Shown in pieces: positions 1 through 8,100 of a DNA stretch of 41,227 nt. The stretch is from JAHWJR01 sp035942035. GTDB lineage: Bacteria > Actinomycetota > Acidimicrobiia > Acidimicrobiales > CADCSY01. The DNA lies in assembly GCA_035942035.1 (NCBI GenBank), contig DASZDK010000090.1, positions 1 through 41,227 of the forward strand, given 5' to 3'. The notes beneath the pieces are model-generated. The model was not told the DNA's origin. It ran no database searches and worked only from the letters and a program-made list of their open reading frames with translations. The position numbers and the translations under genes are program-made. How positions within the stretch are numbered: position 1 is the stretch's first letter; each line of letters opens with the position of its first letter.

Positions 1-122
1 CACGGCTCTCCGTCCTTGCGCAGGTGCCGCACGTGGTTGACGATGTCGGCGGTGCGCCACCGTTCGAGCACCCGTCGTTCGAGGGTGACCAGGTCGAGGG
101 GCTCCACTGGGCCGAAGGGCAT
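1..122 (-). CDS. ileS: Class I aminoacyl-tRNA synthetase, N-terminus (probably isoleucyl), partial
   Basis: Only the first 40 codons lie in the window; the gene runs off the left edge. The peptide begins MPFGPVEPLDL and continues with LERRVLERW and a basic stretch ending KDGEP. This is the usual run-in of class I synthetases of the Ile/Val/Leu group just before the first Rossmann motif. IleS is favoured over ValS because ileS is commonly next to the TraR/DksA, lspA and rluD genes that follow here. The ATG at 122 is preceded by TACGCT and a 6-nt spacer, so the message may be leaderless. None of the catalytic motifs (HIGH, KMSKS) is inside the window, so the amino-acid specificity is an inference. 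Confidence 0.6.
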   Translation of the reverse strand, partial: MPFGPVEPLDLVTLERRVLERWRTADIVNHVRHLRKDGEP

Positions 123-128
123 GGCACA

Positions 129-134
129 AGCGTA
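129..134 (-). promoter_or_regulatory. Putative -10 of the ileS-like gene (leaderless)
   Basis: On the minus strand TACGCT is followed by 6 nt and then the ATG at 122. This matches the TAnnnT-N6-8-start pattern found in front of twelve other genes in the window. No clear -35 is seen. Confidence 0.4.
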
Positions 135-190
135 GGGCCGCTCCCCGGTCCCTTGGATGGTGTAATCGCCTGGGTGGTCCGGGCGGCCGA

Positions 191-196
191 TACGGT
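191..196 (+). promoter_or_regulatory. Putative -10 of yggU (leaderless)
   Basis: TACGGT is followed by 6 nt and the GTG start at 203. It lies back to back with the promoter of the synthetase gene, so the 80-bp gap would hold two divergent promoters. Confidence 0.4.
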
Positions 197-202
197 GTCG
201 AG

Positions 203-556
203 GTGATCGACGAGCTGTTGGAGGCGGACGAGGAGGGCCGCGCCGTCCTGCGGCTTCACGTCCAGCCCGGTGCCGGTCGATCCGAGGTGGTGGGCCGCCA
301 CGGCGACGCGCTGAAGGTCCGGGTGGCGGCGTCGCCCGAAGGCGGAAGGGCCAACGAAGCGTGCGCCCGGCTGCTGGCGGACATCTTCGGGGTCAAGCCG
401 GCGGCTGTCACTCTTGTGGCGGGTGACAGCAGCCGGAAGAAGCGCTTCACCGTGGCCGGGGTGCACGCTGACGCGCTTCGGGAGCAGCTGGAGCGGGTGC
501 TCGCCCCGAGCGGCAGCGAGGTTGGGTCGGGGCGCCCTCCGTCGCGCCCGCGCTGA
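203..556 (+). CDS. yggU: YggU/DUF167 (UPF0235) family protein
   Basis: This is a 117-residue protein with the family core: RLHVQPGAGRSE near residue 18, LKVRVAASPEGGRANEAC around 38-55, and AVTLVAGDSSRKK around 68-80. DUF167 proteins are small alpha/beta proteins whose biochemical role is not settled, so no reaction is assigned. The GTG start at 203 is supported by the TACGGT hexamer 6 nt upstream and by the beginning of similarity soon after. The last 15 or so residues are a Pro/Arg/Gly-rich tail beyond the usual domain. The gene is divergent from the synthetase gene and about 250 bp upstream of the TraR/DksA gene. Confidence 0.85.
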   Translation: MIDELLEADEEGRAVLRLHVQPGAGRSEVVGRHGDALKVRVAASPEGGRANEACARLLADIFGVKPAAVTLVAGDSSRKKRFTVAGVHADALREQLERVLAPSGSEVGSGRPPSRPR

Positions 557-673
557 GGTCCGTCTCGCTCGATCGCTGCGTTCGCCGGCGCCTGGCCAGG
601 CAAGTGGAGCCCGGGAAGGGATGAGGGCGCCCGTTGCCGTGATGGACGGCGGCTGGTACATTCAGCGGCCCTT

Positions 674-696
674 GAAGACCGGTAGGTCAGGTCTTC
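674..696. promoter_or_regulatory. Inverted repeat, possible operator
   Basis: GAAGACC (674-680) and GGTCTTC (690-696) form perfect 7-bp arms around a 9-nt centre. The site is about 75 bp upstream of the likely -10 of the TraR/DksA gene, so it could bind a dimeric regulator. The role is inferred from position only. Confidence 0.3.
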
Positions 697-768
697 TCGT
701 TGAACCATCAATGCGAAGGCCTCGCCGGCGAGTGACGGCGCAGCGGTCGACGCACCGGCGCAAAGGAC

Positions 769-774
769 TACGGT
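769..774 (+). promoter_or_regulatory. Putative -10 of the TraR/DksA gene
   Basis: TACGGT lies 31 nt before the ATG at 806. Unlike the leaderless genes nearby, this would give a short leader that contains the Shine-Dalgarno sequence GGAGG (791-795). Confidence 0.3.
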
Positions 775-805
775 GCCCCCGGTGGCGCCAGGAGGTACGG
801 CCGAG

Positions 806-1357
806 ATGACCAAGGCGGTGAAGTCGGCCAAGGCCGGCGGAACGGGAACGTCCAAGCAGGGACGGGGCGGCGGTGCGACCAAGGCCAAGAACAAGGACGT
901 GGCCGCGAACAACGACGTGGTTACGGGCAACGACATGGTCGAGGACAACGACATGGTCGAGGACGGGGCGGGCGCTGCCAAGGCGGGCGCCGACCAGTTC
1001 GTGGAGGCTCAGCGCAAGGAGCTGCTCGCCGAGCGCGAGGCCTACACCCGCTCGGCCGACTCACTGCGGGCCGAGGCCGACCAGCTGGCCCAGGACCGCG
1101 AGCCCGGCGACGTCCAGTTCGACGAGGAGTCGGGCGAGGGCGACTCGATGAACGTGGAGCGTGAGCGAGATCTGGCGCTGTCGGCCCAGGCCATGGCCTC
1201 CATCGAGGAGATCGACGTGGCCCTGGCCAAGATCGAGCAGGGGCGCTACGGGGTATGCGACAAATGCGGCGAGGACATCCCCCGGGAACGGCTGAAGGCA
1301 CTTCCTCACGCCGCGCTGTGCGTGCAGTGCAAGAGTGGGGGGCTCAGTCGCCGGTAG
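806..1357 (+). CDS. TraR/DksA family zinc-finger protein
   Basis: This 183-residue protein has a low-complexity, Lys/Asp/Asn-rich N-terminal tail of about 60 residues, then a helical region (QRKELLAEREAY), then the C4 zinc finger CDKCGEDIPRERL followed by LCVQCK. The motif MASIEEIDVALAKIEQGRYG is the standard family lead-in to the finger. DksA/TraR proteins bind in the RNA polymerase secondary channel; the actinobacterial members often lack the acidic coiled-coil tip residues, so the exact role here is open. The ATG at 806 is preferred over an earlier in-frame start because GGAGG ends 10 nt upstream. The N-terminal tail contains a perfect 18-bp tandem duplication encoding NDMVED twice. Confidence 0.85.
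   Translation: MTKAVKSAKAGGTGTSKQGRGGGATKAKNKDVAANNDVVTGNDMVEDNDMVEDGAGAAKAGADQFVEAQRKELLAEREAYTRSADSLRAEADQLAQDREPGDVQFDEESGEGDSMNVERERDLALSAQAMASIEEIDVALAKIEQGRYGVCDKCGEDIPRERLKALPHAALCVQCKSGGLSRR
929..964 (+). repeat. 18-bp tandem repeat in the TraR/DksA gene
   Basis: The 18-bp unit at 929-946 is repeated exactly at 947-964. A more diverged third unit appears just upstream. It encodes NDMVED twice in the disordered N-terminal tail, a place where copy number could drift. Confidence 0.8.
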
Positions 1358-1854
1358 CCACCTCCACCGCCATCGACTGGCACCTGCGGCGGGGGCTGGT
1401 AAGCGCCGTGACAGCGGTGGTCGTGGCCGCCGACCAGACCACCAAGTGGTGGGCGCTCCGAGCCCTGGACGGGGGGGCCGTCGATCTGGTCTGGACGCTG
1501 CGGTTGCGGTTGGTGTTCAACCGCGGCACGGCCTTCGGGCTCGGCTCGCGATTCGCCCCCCTCATCGCCATCCTGGCCATTGTGGTGATAGCCACCCTGG
1601 TGCGTACGGGCGGAGCGCTGCAGGGCATCTGGGCCCGTCTCAGCCTGGGGCTGGTACTGGGCGGGGCCATCGGCAACCTCCTCGACCGTCTCTTTCGGTC
1701 AGGAGGAGGGGTGCTCGGAGGCTCCGTGGTCGACTTCATCGACCTTCAGTGGTGGCCGGTGTTCAACGTGGCCGACATGGCCATCACCGGCGGGGCGGTG
1801 TTGCTGGCCCTCACCGCCCGCCACGACGCCGGGCTCGTCGAGCCAGAGCCGTGA
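1327..1854 (+). CDS. lspA: Lipoprotein signal peptidase (signal peptidase II)
   Basis: LspA is an inner-membrane aspartyl protease that removes the signal peptide of prolipoproteins after diacylglyceryl transfer. The protein shows DQTTKWWAL after the first membrane segment, FNRGTAFGL, GNLLDRLF with the first catalytic Asp, and VVDFIDLQWWPVFNVADMAI with the second catalytic Asp. Four hydrophobic segments are visible. The start is uncertain: GTG codons at 1318 and 1327 are in frame and overlap the end of the TraR/DksA gene, and neither has a good ribosome binding site. The stop overlaps the next gene (ATGA), so lspA and rluD are translationally coupled. At least three lipoproteins encoded in the window (21319, 34077, 37960) are possible substrates. 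Confidence 0.9.
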   Translation: MQEWGAQSPVATSTAIDWHLRRGLVSAVTAVVVAADQTTKWWALRALDGGAVDLVWTLRLRLVFNRGTAFGLGSRFAPLIAILAIVVIATLVRTGGALQGIWARLSLGLVLGGAIGNLLDRLFRSGGGVLGGSVVDFIDLQWWPVFNVADMAITGGAVLLALTARHDAGLVEPEP

Positions 1855-2768
1855 TGAACGAGCAGGTGCCTGCGGCCCTGGCCGGCGAGCGGGTCGATCG
1901 GGCCGTGGCCTTCCTGACCGGGCTCTCTCGGGCCGCGGTGGCCGACTTGGTGGCCGCGGGTGCCGTCCGCCTGGGGGGCCGCACGGTCACCACCCGTGCG
2001 ACCCGGGTCGAGGAAGGCAGCGTGCTGGAGGTGGACATCGAGGCCCATCGCCCCGAGCCGGCGCTGGTCCCGGAGACGCTCGAGATCGACGTCGTCCACG
2101 CCGACGAGCACGTCGTGGTGGTGGACAAGGCCGCCGGCGTCGTCGTCCATCCCGGCGCCGGCAACTCCCGGGGCACCCTCGTGCATGGTCTGTTGGCCCG
2201 GTACCCCGACCTGGCCTCGGTCGGGCAGCCGGGGCGGCCGGGTGTGGTCCACCGGCTCGACAAGGGCACCTCCGGGTTGCTGGTCGTGGCTCGCACGCCT
2301 CCGGCCTACGAGTCCCTGGTCGCACAGTTGGCGGCCCGCACCGTCGACCGCCGGTACGCCGCCCTGGTTTGGGGCCACCCGCAGCCACCGCAGGGCATGG
2401 TCGACGCGCCCGTGGGTCGAGCCCGCCGGGATCCCACCCGCATGGCGGTGTCCAGCGCCGGCCGTCCGGCCCGAACCCGCTACGGGGTGCGGCACGTGTT
2501 CTTCGGGCCGGAGCCCGCGGCACTGGTCGAGTGCCGGCTGGAGACGGGCCGCACCCACCAGATCCGGGTGCACCTGGCCGCCATCGGCCACCCCGTGGTC
2601 GGCGACCGCCGCTACGGAGGGCGGCGGTGCGACGTCGGAGCGCTCCGGCCGTGCCTCCACGCCGAACGGTTGGGGTTCGACCACCCCGGAAGCGGGGAAC
2701 GGGTGGTGTTCGAGTCGCCGCTTCCATCCGACCTGGCCGAGGTGGTCGCCGGGTTCGAGCAGGAGTGA
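1854..2768 (+). CDS. rluD: RluD-family 23S rRNA pseudouridine synthase
   Basis: The 304-residue protein starts with an S4-like RNA-binding domain (about residues 8-65, RVDRAVAFLTGLSRAAVADL). The catalytic domain follows, with the RluA/RluD motif GVVHRLDKGTSGLLVVA that holds the catalytic Asp, and then LETGRTHQIRVHLAAIGHPVVGD near residue 225. It is expected to isomerise specific uridines in 23S rRNA. The ATG at 1854 overlaps the lspA stop codon, which supports both the start and an operon. It ends 4 nt from the convergent Rrf2 gene. Assignment to RluD rather than another RluA-family member rests on domain layout and the lspA neighbour. Confidence 0.88.
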   Translation: MNEQVPAALAGERVDRAVAFLTGLSRAAVADLVAAGAVRLGGRTVTTRATRVEEGSVLEVDIEAHRPEPALVPETLEIDVVHADEHVVVVDKAAGVVVHPGAGNSRGTLVHGLLARYPDLASVGQPGRPGVVHRLDKGTSGLLVVARTPPAYESLVAQLAARTVDRRYAALVWGHPQPPQGMVDAPVGRARRDPTRMAVSSAGRPARTRYGVRHVFFGPEPAALVECRLETGRTHQIRVHLAAIGHPVVGDRRYGGRRCDVGALRPCLHAERLGFDHPGSGERVVFESPLPSDLAEVVAGFEQE

Positions 2769-2772
2769 CCGG

Positions 2773-3234
2773 TCAGACGACCCTGGCGTCGGAGGCCGGA
2801 AGCCCTCCCCGTGCCCGGCGGACGCAGTCGGCGAGGGTGAAGGAGTCGAGATGCTCCCGCATGTGGTCGCCCACCTCGGCCCACAGGGCCAGCAACACGC
2901 ACTGACCCTCGTGGTCGCACGCCCCGCCCTCGTGGGGACGGCCGAAGTCGCCGGCGACGATGGGTCCCTCGACGGCGCTGACGATCTCGCCCAGGGTGAT
3001 GTCGGCGGGTGGGCGAGCCAGGACGTACCCACCGCCCACCCCGCGCTTGGACCGGACCAGTCCGGCGCCCTTGAGGGCGAGGAGGATCTGTTCCAGGTAG
3101 GGCTGGGGGAGACCGGTCCGCTCGGCGATGTCGCGCACAGAGGTCGGCGACCCGCTGGTGTCGTCGTGGAGGGCCAGCGACAACAGCGCCCGAGCGGCGT
3201 AATCGCCCCGGGTGGAAACCTTCACCGCGTCCAT
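2773..3234 (-). CDS. Rrf2 family transcriptional regulator
   Basis: This 153-residue protein has the Rrf2 winged helix: VKVSTRGDYAARALLSLA at residues 5-22, SVRDIAERTGLPQPYLEQIL around 32-51, and the wing KRGVGGGYVLARPPADITL around 63-81. It carries the C-x5-C pair (C106, C112) of the cluster loop, but the position of the third Cys of IscR and NsrR is occupied by Trp118; a further Cys is at 137. It may therefore hold an atypical Fe-S cluster or none. The ATG at 3234 gives the normal family length and skips a longer in-frame extension without similarity. No suf or isc genes are nearby, so its targets are unknown. Confidence 0.85.
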   Translation of the reverse strand: MDAVKVSTRGDYAARALLSLALHDDTSGSPTSVRDIAERTGLPQPYLEQILLALKGAGLVRSKRGVGGGYVLARPPADITLGEIVSAVEGPIVAGDFGRPHEGGACDHEGQCVLLALWAEVGDHMREHLDSFTLADCVRRARGGLPASDARVV

Positions 3235-3319
3235 GGTAGGGGAGCTCGGGTGCGGCGGCTCGGGCGGCCCCACCAGGGGTCGATGTGCGGGACAGCTAGC
3301 GGAGTGCTGGACTAGGGGC

Positions 3320-4444
3320 ATGGCCGGTGGAGACGCCCGCCGGGGAACCGCTGAGCCGGTGATCCCGGACTACGACGGACCCTGTCTCAGCAATCTGGTG
3401 CCGGCGCTCCTCGACCCGGCGGTGCCCCCGCCGCCGTGGCTGCCCGCCCCCGCAGTGGACGCCTCTCAGGTCGTGCTGCTACTGCTCGACGGGCTGGGCT
3501 TCCACCAGCTCGAGGAGCGGCGCCGGCTGGCCCCCACCCTGATGGCGATGGAGGGAGGGTCGATCTGCACCGTGGCCCCGTCCACCACCGCCACCGCGCT
3601 CAGCTCCCTGGCCCTCGGCTGCCCGCCCGGTGAGCACGGCGTGGTCGGGTACCGGATCAACGTCGATGGCGACGTGCTCAACGTGCTGCGCTGGCAGACC
3701 CCCGCCGGCGACGCTCGCCAGTTCATCCCACCGGACGACATCCAGGACCGACCCGCCTTCGCCGGCCAGCATCCCGCCGTGGTCACCCGCGCCGAGTTCG
3801 CCGCCACCGGCTTCACCGCCGCCCACCTCGGCAATGTCCGCTTTCACGGCTGGCGGGTGCCGTCCACACTGGTCACCGAGGTGCGGCGTCTGCTCGCCGG
3901 CGGAGAGCGTTTCGTCTACGCCTACTACGACGGGATCGACAAGGTCGCCCATGAGTACGGGCTGGGCGAGTACTTCGACGCCGAGCTGGTGGCCGTCGAC
4001 CGGATCGTGGCCGACCTGGCCGCGGCGCTGCCGCCCGGCGCCACCCTGGTGGTCACGTCCGACCACGGTCAGGTCCAGGTGGGCGACGCCGTCGTGCCCG
4101 TCGACGCCGAGGTCATGGCTCACGTCGAGCTGCTGTCCGGCGAAGGCCGGTTTCGCTGGTTGCACGCCCGGAAGGGAGCCGCCGCCGACCTGGCCGAGGC
4201 CGCCCGGGACTGCCACGACGACCGGGCGTGGGTGCGCACCCGCGAGGAGGTCATCGCCGAGGAGTGGTTCGGGCCCAAGGTGAGCGACGCCGCCGCCGCC
4301 CGCTTCGGCGACGTGGTCCTGGCTGCCCGGGAGCCGGTCGCTTTCGAGGACCCGGCCGACACCGGGCCCTACCGGCTCCAGGCCCGCCACGGCTCGCTCA
4401 CTCCCGAAGAGATGCACATCCCCCTCCTCGCCGTGAAGGCGTAG
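3320..4444 (+). CDS. Alkaline phosphatase superfamily phosphodiesterase / nucleotide pyrophosphatase
   Basis: This 374-residue protein belongs to the type I phosphodiesterase/nucleotide pyrophosphatase family. The metal-binding Asp is in LLLLDGLGF (D57), the Thr nucleophile in APSTTATALSSLALG (around residue 89), a second metal site in AYYDGIDKVAHEYG, and the last in SDHGQVQVGD. It should cleave a phosphodiester or pyrophosphate bond with two zinc-like metals; the substrate cannot be told from sequence. No signal peptide is evident, so it is probably cytoplasmic. The ATG at 3320 is chosen because an in-frame extension to 3212 would overlap the divergent Rrf2 gene. The next gene, bpa, follows after 29 bp. 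Confidence 0.85.
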   Translation: MAGGDARRGTAEPVIPDYDGPCLSNLVPALLDPAVPPPPWLPAPAVDASQVVLLLLDGLGFHQLEERRRLAPTLMAMEGGSICTVAPSTTATALSSLALGCPPGEHGVVGYRINVDGDVLNVLRWQTPAGDARQFIPPDDIQDRPAFAGQHPAVVTRAEFAATGFTAAHLGNVRFHGWRVPSTLVTEVRRLLAGGERFVYAYYDGIDKVAHEYGLGEYFDAELVAVDRIVADLAAALPPGATLVVTSDHGQVQVGDAVVPVDAEVMAHVELLSGEGRFRWLHARKGAAADLAEAARDCHDDRAWVRTREEVIAEEWFGPKVSDAAAARFGDVVLAAREPVAFEDPADTGPYRLQARHGSLTPEEMHIPLLAVKA

Positions 4445-4447
4445 TGT
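4442..4447 (+). promoter_or_regulatory. Possible -10 of bpa
   Basis: TAGTGT overlaps the stop codon of the preceding gene and lies 26 nt before the bpa ATG. The segment between contains a purine-rich GGAAGGGG (4453-4460). Weak evidence; bpa could equally be cotranscribed with the upstream gene. Confidence 0.2.
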
Positions 4448-4473
4448 CGCCAGGAAGGGGCAGGTTCCCAGGC

Positions 4474-5034
4474 ATGACCGCCGCCGAGACCAGAGAACCG
4501 AGGGAAGGCACCGGCCCGGGGGGACCTCCCTCCGAGCAGGTCGACGCCCCCCGTCCGCCCGCCCCCGGAGAGGCGTCGCCGGGATCGCTCGTCGATGTGG
4601 TCGACGAGCAGCAGACCCCGGGGGAGTCGGTGCAGCACCCGGCCAAGGTGATGCGGATTGGTTCCATGATCAAGCAGTTGCTCGAGGAGGTGCGCCACGC
4701 CCCCCTGGACGAGGCCAGCCGCAGCCGGTTGAAGGAGATCTACGAGACCTCGGTGCACGAGCTCGGTCAGGGCTTGTCGCCCGACCTGCGAGCCGAGCTC
4801 GACCGGCTGGCGCTGCCGCTCGAGGCGGGGACCCCGAGCGAGGCCGAGCTGCGGGTGGCCCAGGCGCAGCTGGTCGGGTGGCTGGAGGGGCTGTTCCACG
4901 GCATCCAGGCCACGCTGTTCGCCCAGCAGATGGCTGCCCGCCAGCAGCTGGAGGAGATGATGCAGCAGCGGGGGCTGCCCCCTGGGGGCGGGCCGCGGGG
5001 CGGGCCCGAGGGGCCCGGAGGCACGTACCTCTGA
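4474..5034 (+). CDS. bpa: Bacterial proteasome activator (Bpa/PafE, DUF2587)
   Basis: This 186-residue protein matches the ATP-independent ring-shaped activator of the actinobacterial 20S proteasome. It begins with a disordered Pro/Glu/Gly-rich stretch of about 55 residues. The conserved core follows: MRIGSMIKQLLEEVR, then DEASRSRLKEIYE, then AELRVAQAQLVGWLEGLFHG and FAQQMAARQQLEEMM. A Gly/Pro-rich linker leads to the C-terminus GGTYL. That ending corresponds to the docking tail (GQYL in mycobacteria) that inserts into proteasome alpha-subunit pockets and opens the gate. The gene implies a 20S proteasome elsewhere in the genome. A strong hairpin follows the stop. Confidence 0.92.
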   Translation: MTAAETREPREGTGPGGPPSEQVDAPRPPAPGEASPGSLVDVVDEQQTPGESVQHPAKVMRIGSMIKQLLEEVRHAPLDEASRSRLKEIYETSVHELGQGLSPDLRAELDRLALPLEAGTPSEAELRVAQAQLVGWLEGLFHGIQATLFAQQMAARQQLEEMMQQRGLPPGGGPRGGPEGPGGTYL

Positions 5035-5040
5035 CCCTCC

Positions 5041-5080
5041 CGGTGCGGTGCCGCGCCGGCCGGCACGGCACCGGGCACCG
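5041..5080 (+). terminator. Hairpin downstream of bpa
   Basis: An outer stem of 6 bp (5041-5046 with 5075-5080) continues into an inner stem of 7 bp (5047-5053 with 5066-5072), with a 2-nt bulge. It begins 6 nt after the bpa stop and ends just before the likely dnaE promoter. There is no T-run, as is common for actinobacterial terminators. Confidence 0.5.
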
Positions 5081-5086
5081 GTGCGC

Positions 5087-5092
5087 TAGCCT
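5087..5092 (+). promoter_or_regulatory. Putative -10 of dnaE
   Basis: TAGCCT lies between the bpa hairpin and dnaE. Transcription would start near 5098-5100, giving a leader of about 60 nt that holds the DnaA-box-like inverted repeat. An ATG at 5098 opens a four-codon frame (MTRL, stop). Confidence 0.4.
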
Positions 5093-5113
5093 CCGAAATG
5101 ACACGTCTGTAAG

Positions 5114-5138
5114 TTCTCCACAGCTGGGCTGTGGAAAG
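5114..5138. promoter_or_regulatory. Inverted pair of DnaA-box-like sequences in the dnaE leader
   Basis: TTCTCCACA (5114-5122) differs by one base from the DnaA box TT(A/G)TCCACA, and CTTTCCACA on the other strand (5138-5130) differs by two. Together they form a hairpin with a perfect 8-bp stem (5117-5124 with 5128-5135) and a 3-nt loop. The site lies 21 nt upstream of the dnaE GTG, so it could be a DnaA-responsive control element or an RNA hairpin. Confidence 0.4.
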
Positions 5139-5158
5139 ACGTCGGGGAGGCAGCCGCG

Positions 5159-8100
5159 GTGGCGAGCAGCGGAACGGGGAGCACAGCACCGGCAGGTCGG
5201 AGCTTCGCTCACCTGCACACCCACACTGAGTTCTCCATGCTCGACGGCGCCGCCCGCGTGGCCGACGTCGTGGCCGCCGCCGTCGCCGACGGCCAGCCGG
5301 CCATCGGCATCACCGACCACGGCAACATGTACGGCGTCCTCGACTTCTATGCCGCCTGTCGCCAGGCCGGCATCAACCCGGTCATCGGGACCGAGGCGTA
5401 CATGGCGGGGGAGAGCCGCCACGAACGTCCCCGCCGGCGCGGGCGGGTCGACGACGGAGGCGGCCAGAGCGACGGGGGAGAGAAGCTCTACTACCACCTC
5501 ACCCTGTTGGCCGAAAACGACGCCGGCTACCGCAACCTGCTGAAGCTCTCCAGCCGGGCGTACCTCGAGGGCTACTGCTACAAGCCCCGGGTCGACTGGG
5601 AGCTCCTGGAAGAGCACCACGACGGTCTCATCGCCACCACCGGGTGCCTGGGCGGCGTGGTCCTCCAGGCGCTGCTGCGGGGCGACGTCGACGGCGCCAC
5701 CGAGAAGGCGGCCCGCCTCCAGGACATCTTCGGGCGCGACTCGCTGTTCGTCGAGCTCCAGGACCACGGCATCGCCGACCAGCACCGCACCAACCCCCAG
5801 CTGCTCGAGATCGCCCACCACCTGGGGGCGCCGCTGCTCGCCACCAACGACAGCCACTACACGTCGCAGGACGACGCCGTGGCCCATGACGCCCTGCTGT
5901 GCGTGCAGACCGGAAGCACCATCGACGACCCCAACCGGTTCCGCTTCGAGGGCGACCAGCACTACCTGAAGTCGGCGGCGGAGATGCGGTCGCTGTTCTC
6001 CGAGGTCCCGGAGTCGTGCGACAACACCTTGTGGATCGCCGAGCGGGCCCAGGTGGAGATCGAGTTGGGCACGCCCAAGCTGCCGGCGTTCCCCGTCCCG
6101 GCCGACTTCGCCGACGATGCCGCTTACCTGCGCCACCTGACCTACCAGGGGGCCGAGCAGCGTTGGGGGGCGTCGCTGCCGGCGAACGTCATCGAGCGTC
6201 TCGACTACGAGCTCGGGGTCATCGCCGAGATGGGCTTCTCGTCGTACTTCCTCATCGTCTGGGACCTCATCGCCTACGCCCGGCGTTCCGGGATCCGCGT
6301 GGGTCCCGGGCGGGGGAGCGCCGCCGGGTGCTGCGTGGCCTACTGCCTGCGCATCACCGACCTCGATCCCATCCGCTACGACTTGCTGTTCGAGCGCTTC
6401 TTGAACCCCGGGCGCCGCCAGATGCCCGACATCGACATGGACTTCGACTCCCGGTACCGGGACGAGATGATCCGCTACGCCGCCGACCGCTACGGCCGCG
6501 ACCACGTCGCTCAGATCGTGACCTTCTCCACCATCAAGGCTCGGGCGGCGGTGCGCGACGCCGCCCGGGTGCTCGGTTACCCCTACGCGGTCGGTGACAA
6601 GGTGGCCAAGGCCATGCCTCCGCTGGTGATGGGCCGCGACACGCCACTGTGGGCCTGCTTCGATGAGCACGACAAGCACGCCGGCGGATACCGGGCGGCC
6701 TCCGAGCTGCGGGACATGTACGAGACCGACCCCGCCGCCAGCAAGGTCATCGACGTGGCCCGGGGCCTGGAGGGCCTGCGCCGCCAGGACGGCATCCACG
6801 CCGCCGCGGTGGTCATCACCGACCAGGCCCTCACCGAGTACCTGCCCGTGCAGCGCAAGCCGGAGGCAGGGATGGAGCCCGACGAGGCCCCTATGGTCAC
6901 CCAGTACGAGATGCACGGCGTCGAGGCGCTCGGGCTGCTGAAGATGGACTTCCTCGGGCTGCGGAACCTCGACGTCATCACCGACACCGTCGCGCTGGTG
7001 CGGGCGTCGGGCGTCGACCTCGACATCGACGACATCCCGCTCGACGACGAGGAGACCTTGGCCCTGCTGCGCCGGGGCGACTCGGTCGGCGTGTTCCAGC
7101 TCGAAGGCGGCCCCATGCGGGCACTGATGCGCAGCCTGGCCCCCACGTCGTTCGACCACGTGGCTGCCCTCGTCGCCCTCTACCGGCCGGGGCCGATGGC
7201 AGCCAACATGCACAACGACTACGCCGACCGCAAGAACGGCCGCAAGCCGGTCAAGTACCTCCACCCCGACCTCGAGGCCCTCCTGGCCGACACGCAGGGG
7301 CTGATGATCTACCAGGAGTCGGTGATGCGGGTGGCCCAGCGCTTCGCCGGTTACTCGCTGGAGGAAGCCGACAACCTCCGCAAGGCGTGTGGGAAGAAGA
7401 TCCGGGAGCTGATCGCCCAGCATCGGGAGAAGTTCGTGGCCGGGTGCGAGGCCAAGGGGTACGGCGTCGAGCTGGGCACGGCGCTGTTCGACATCATCGA
7501 GCCGTTCGCCGACTACGCCTTCAACAAGAGCCACTCCTACGGCTACGGCCTGGTCGCCTACCAGACCGCCTACCTCAAGGCCCATCACCCCGTCGAGTAC
7601 CTGGCGGCCCTGCTCACCTCGGTCAAGGACGACCAGGACCGCTCGGCGGTGTACCTCAACGAGTGCCGGGCCATGGGCATCACCGTGCTGGTGCCCGACA
7701 TCAACGTCTCGCTGTCGGAGTTCGCCGCCCGCTACGACGACGAGGGCAGTGGCTTCATCCCCTTCGGGCTCTCCGCGGTGCGCAACGTGGGCGAGGGGCT
7801 GGTCCGGCTCATCATCGAGGAACGCGAGCGCAACGGTCCTTTCACCGACTTCTATGACTTCTGCGAGCGGGTCGACCCCCAGGTCCTCAACAAGCGGGCG
7901 GTGGAGTCGCTGGTGAAGGCGGGGGCGTTCGACTCGCTGGGCCACGAGCGGCGGGGCCTGCTGGCGGTGATGGACCAGATCATCGACCGGGCCATCGGCC
8001 GCCGGCGGGAGCGGGCCCAGGGCGTCATGAGCCTGTTCGAGCGCAGCGACCCCGATGCCTCGCCGCTGTACGACGAGCGGGTGCCCATTCCCGACCTGGC

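Larger units (their letters stand above)
557..805 (+). other. Non-coding gap upstream of the TraR/DksA gene
   Basis: No convincing gene is seen in these 249 bases. The gap holds an inverted repeat at 674-696, a possible -10 (TACGGT, 769-774) and a strong ribosome binding site just before the next gene. Confidence 0.6.

Noticed and set aside
1335..1853. Upstream extension of the rluD frame
   Set aside because: It overlaps lspA in another frame and encodes only Arg/Gly/His-rich sequence. The S4-like domain begins right after the ATG at 1854.
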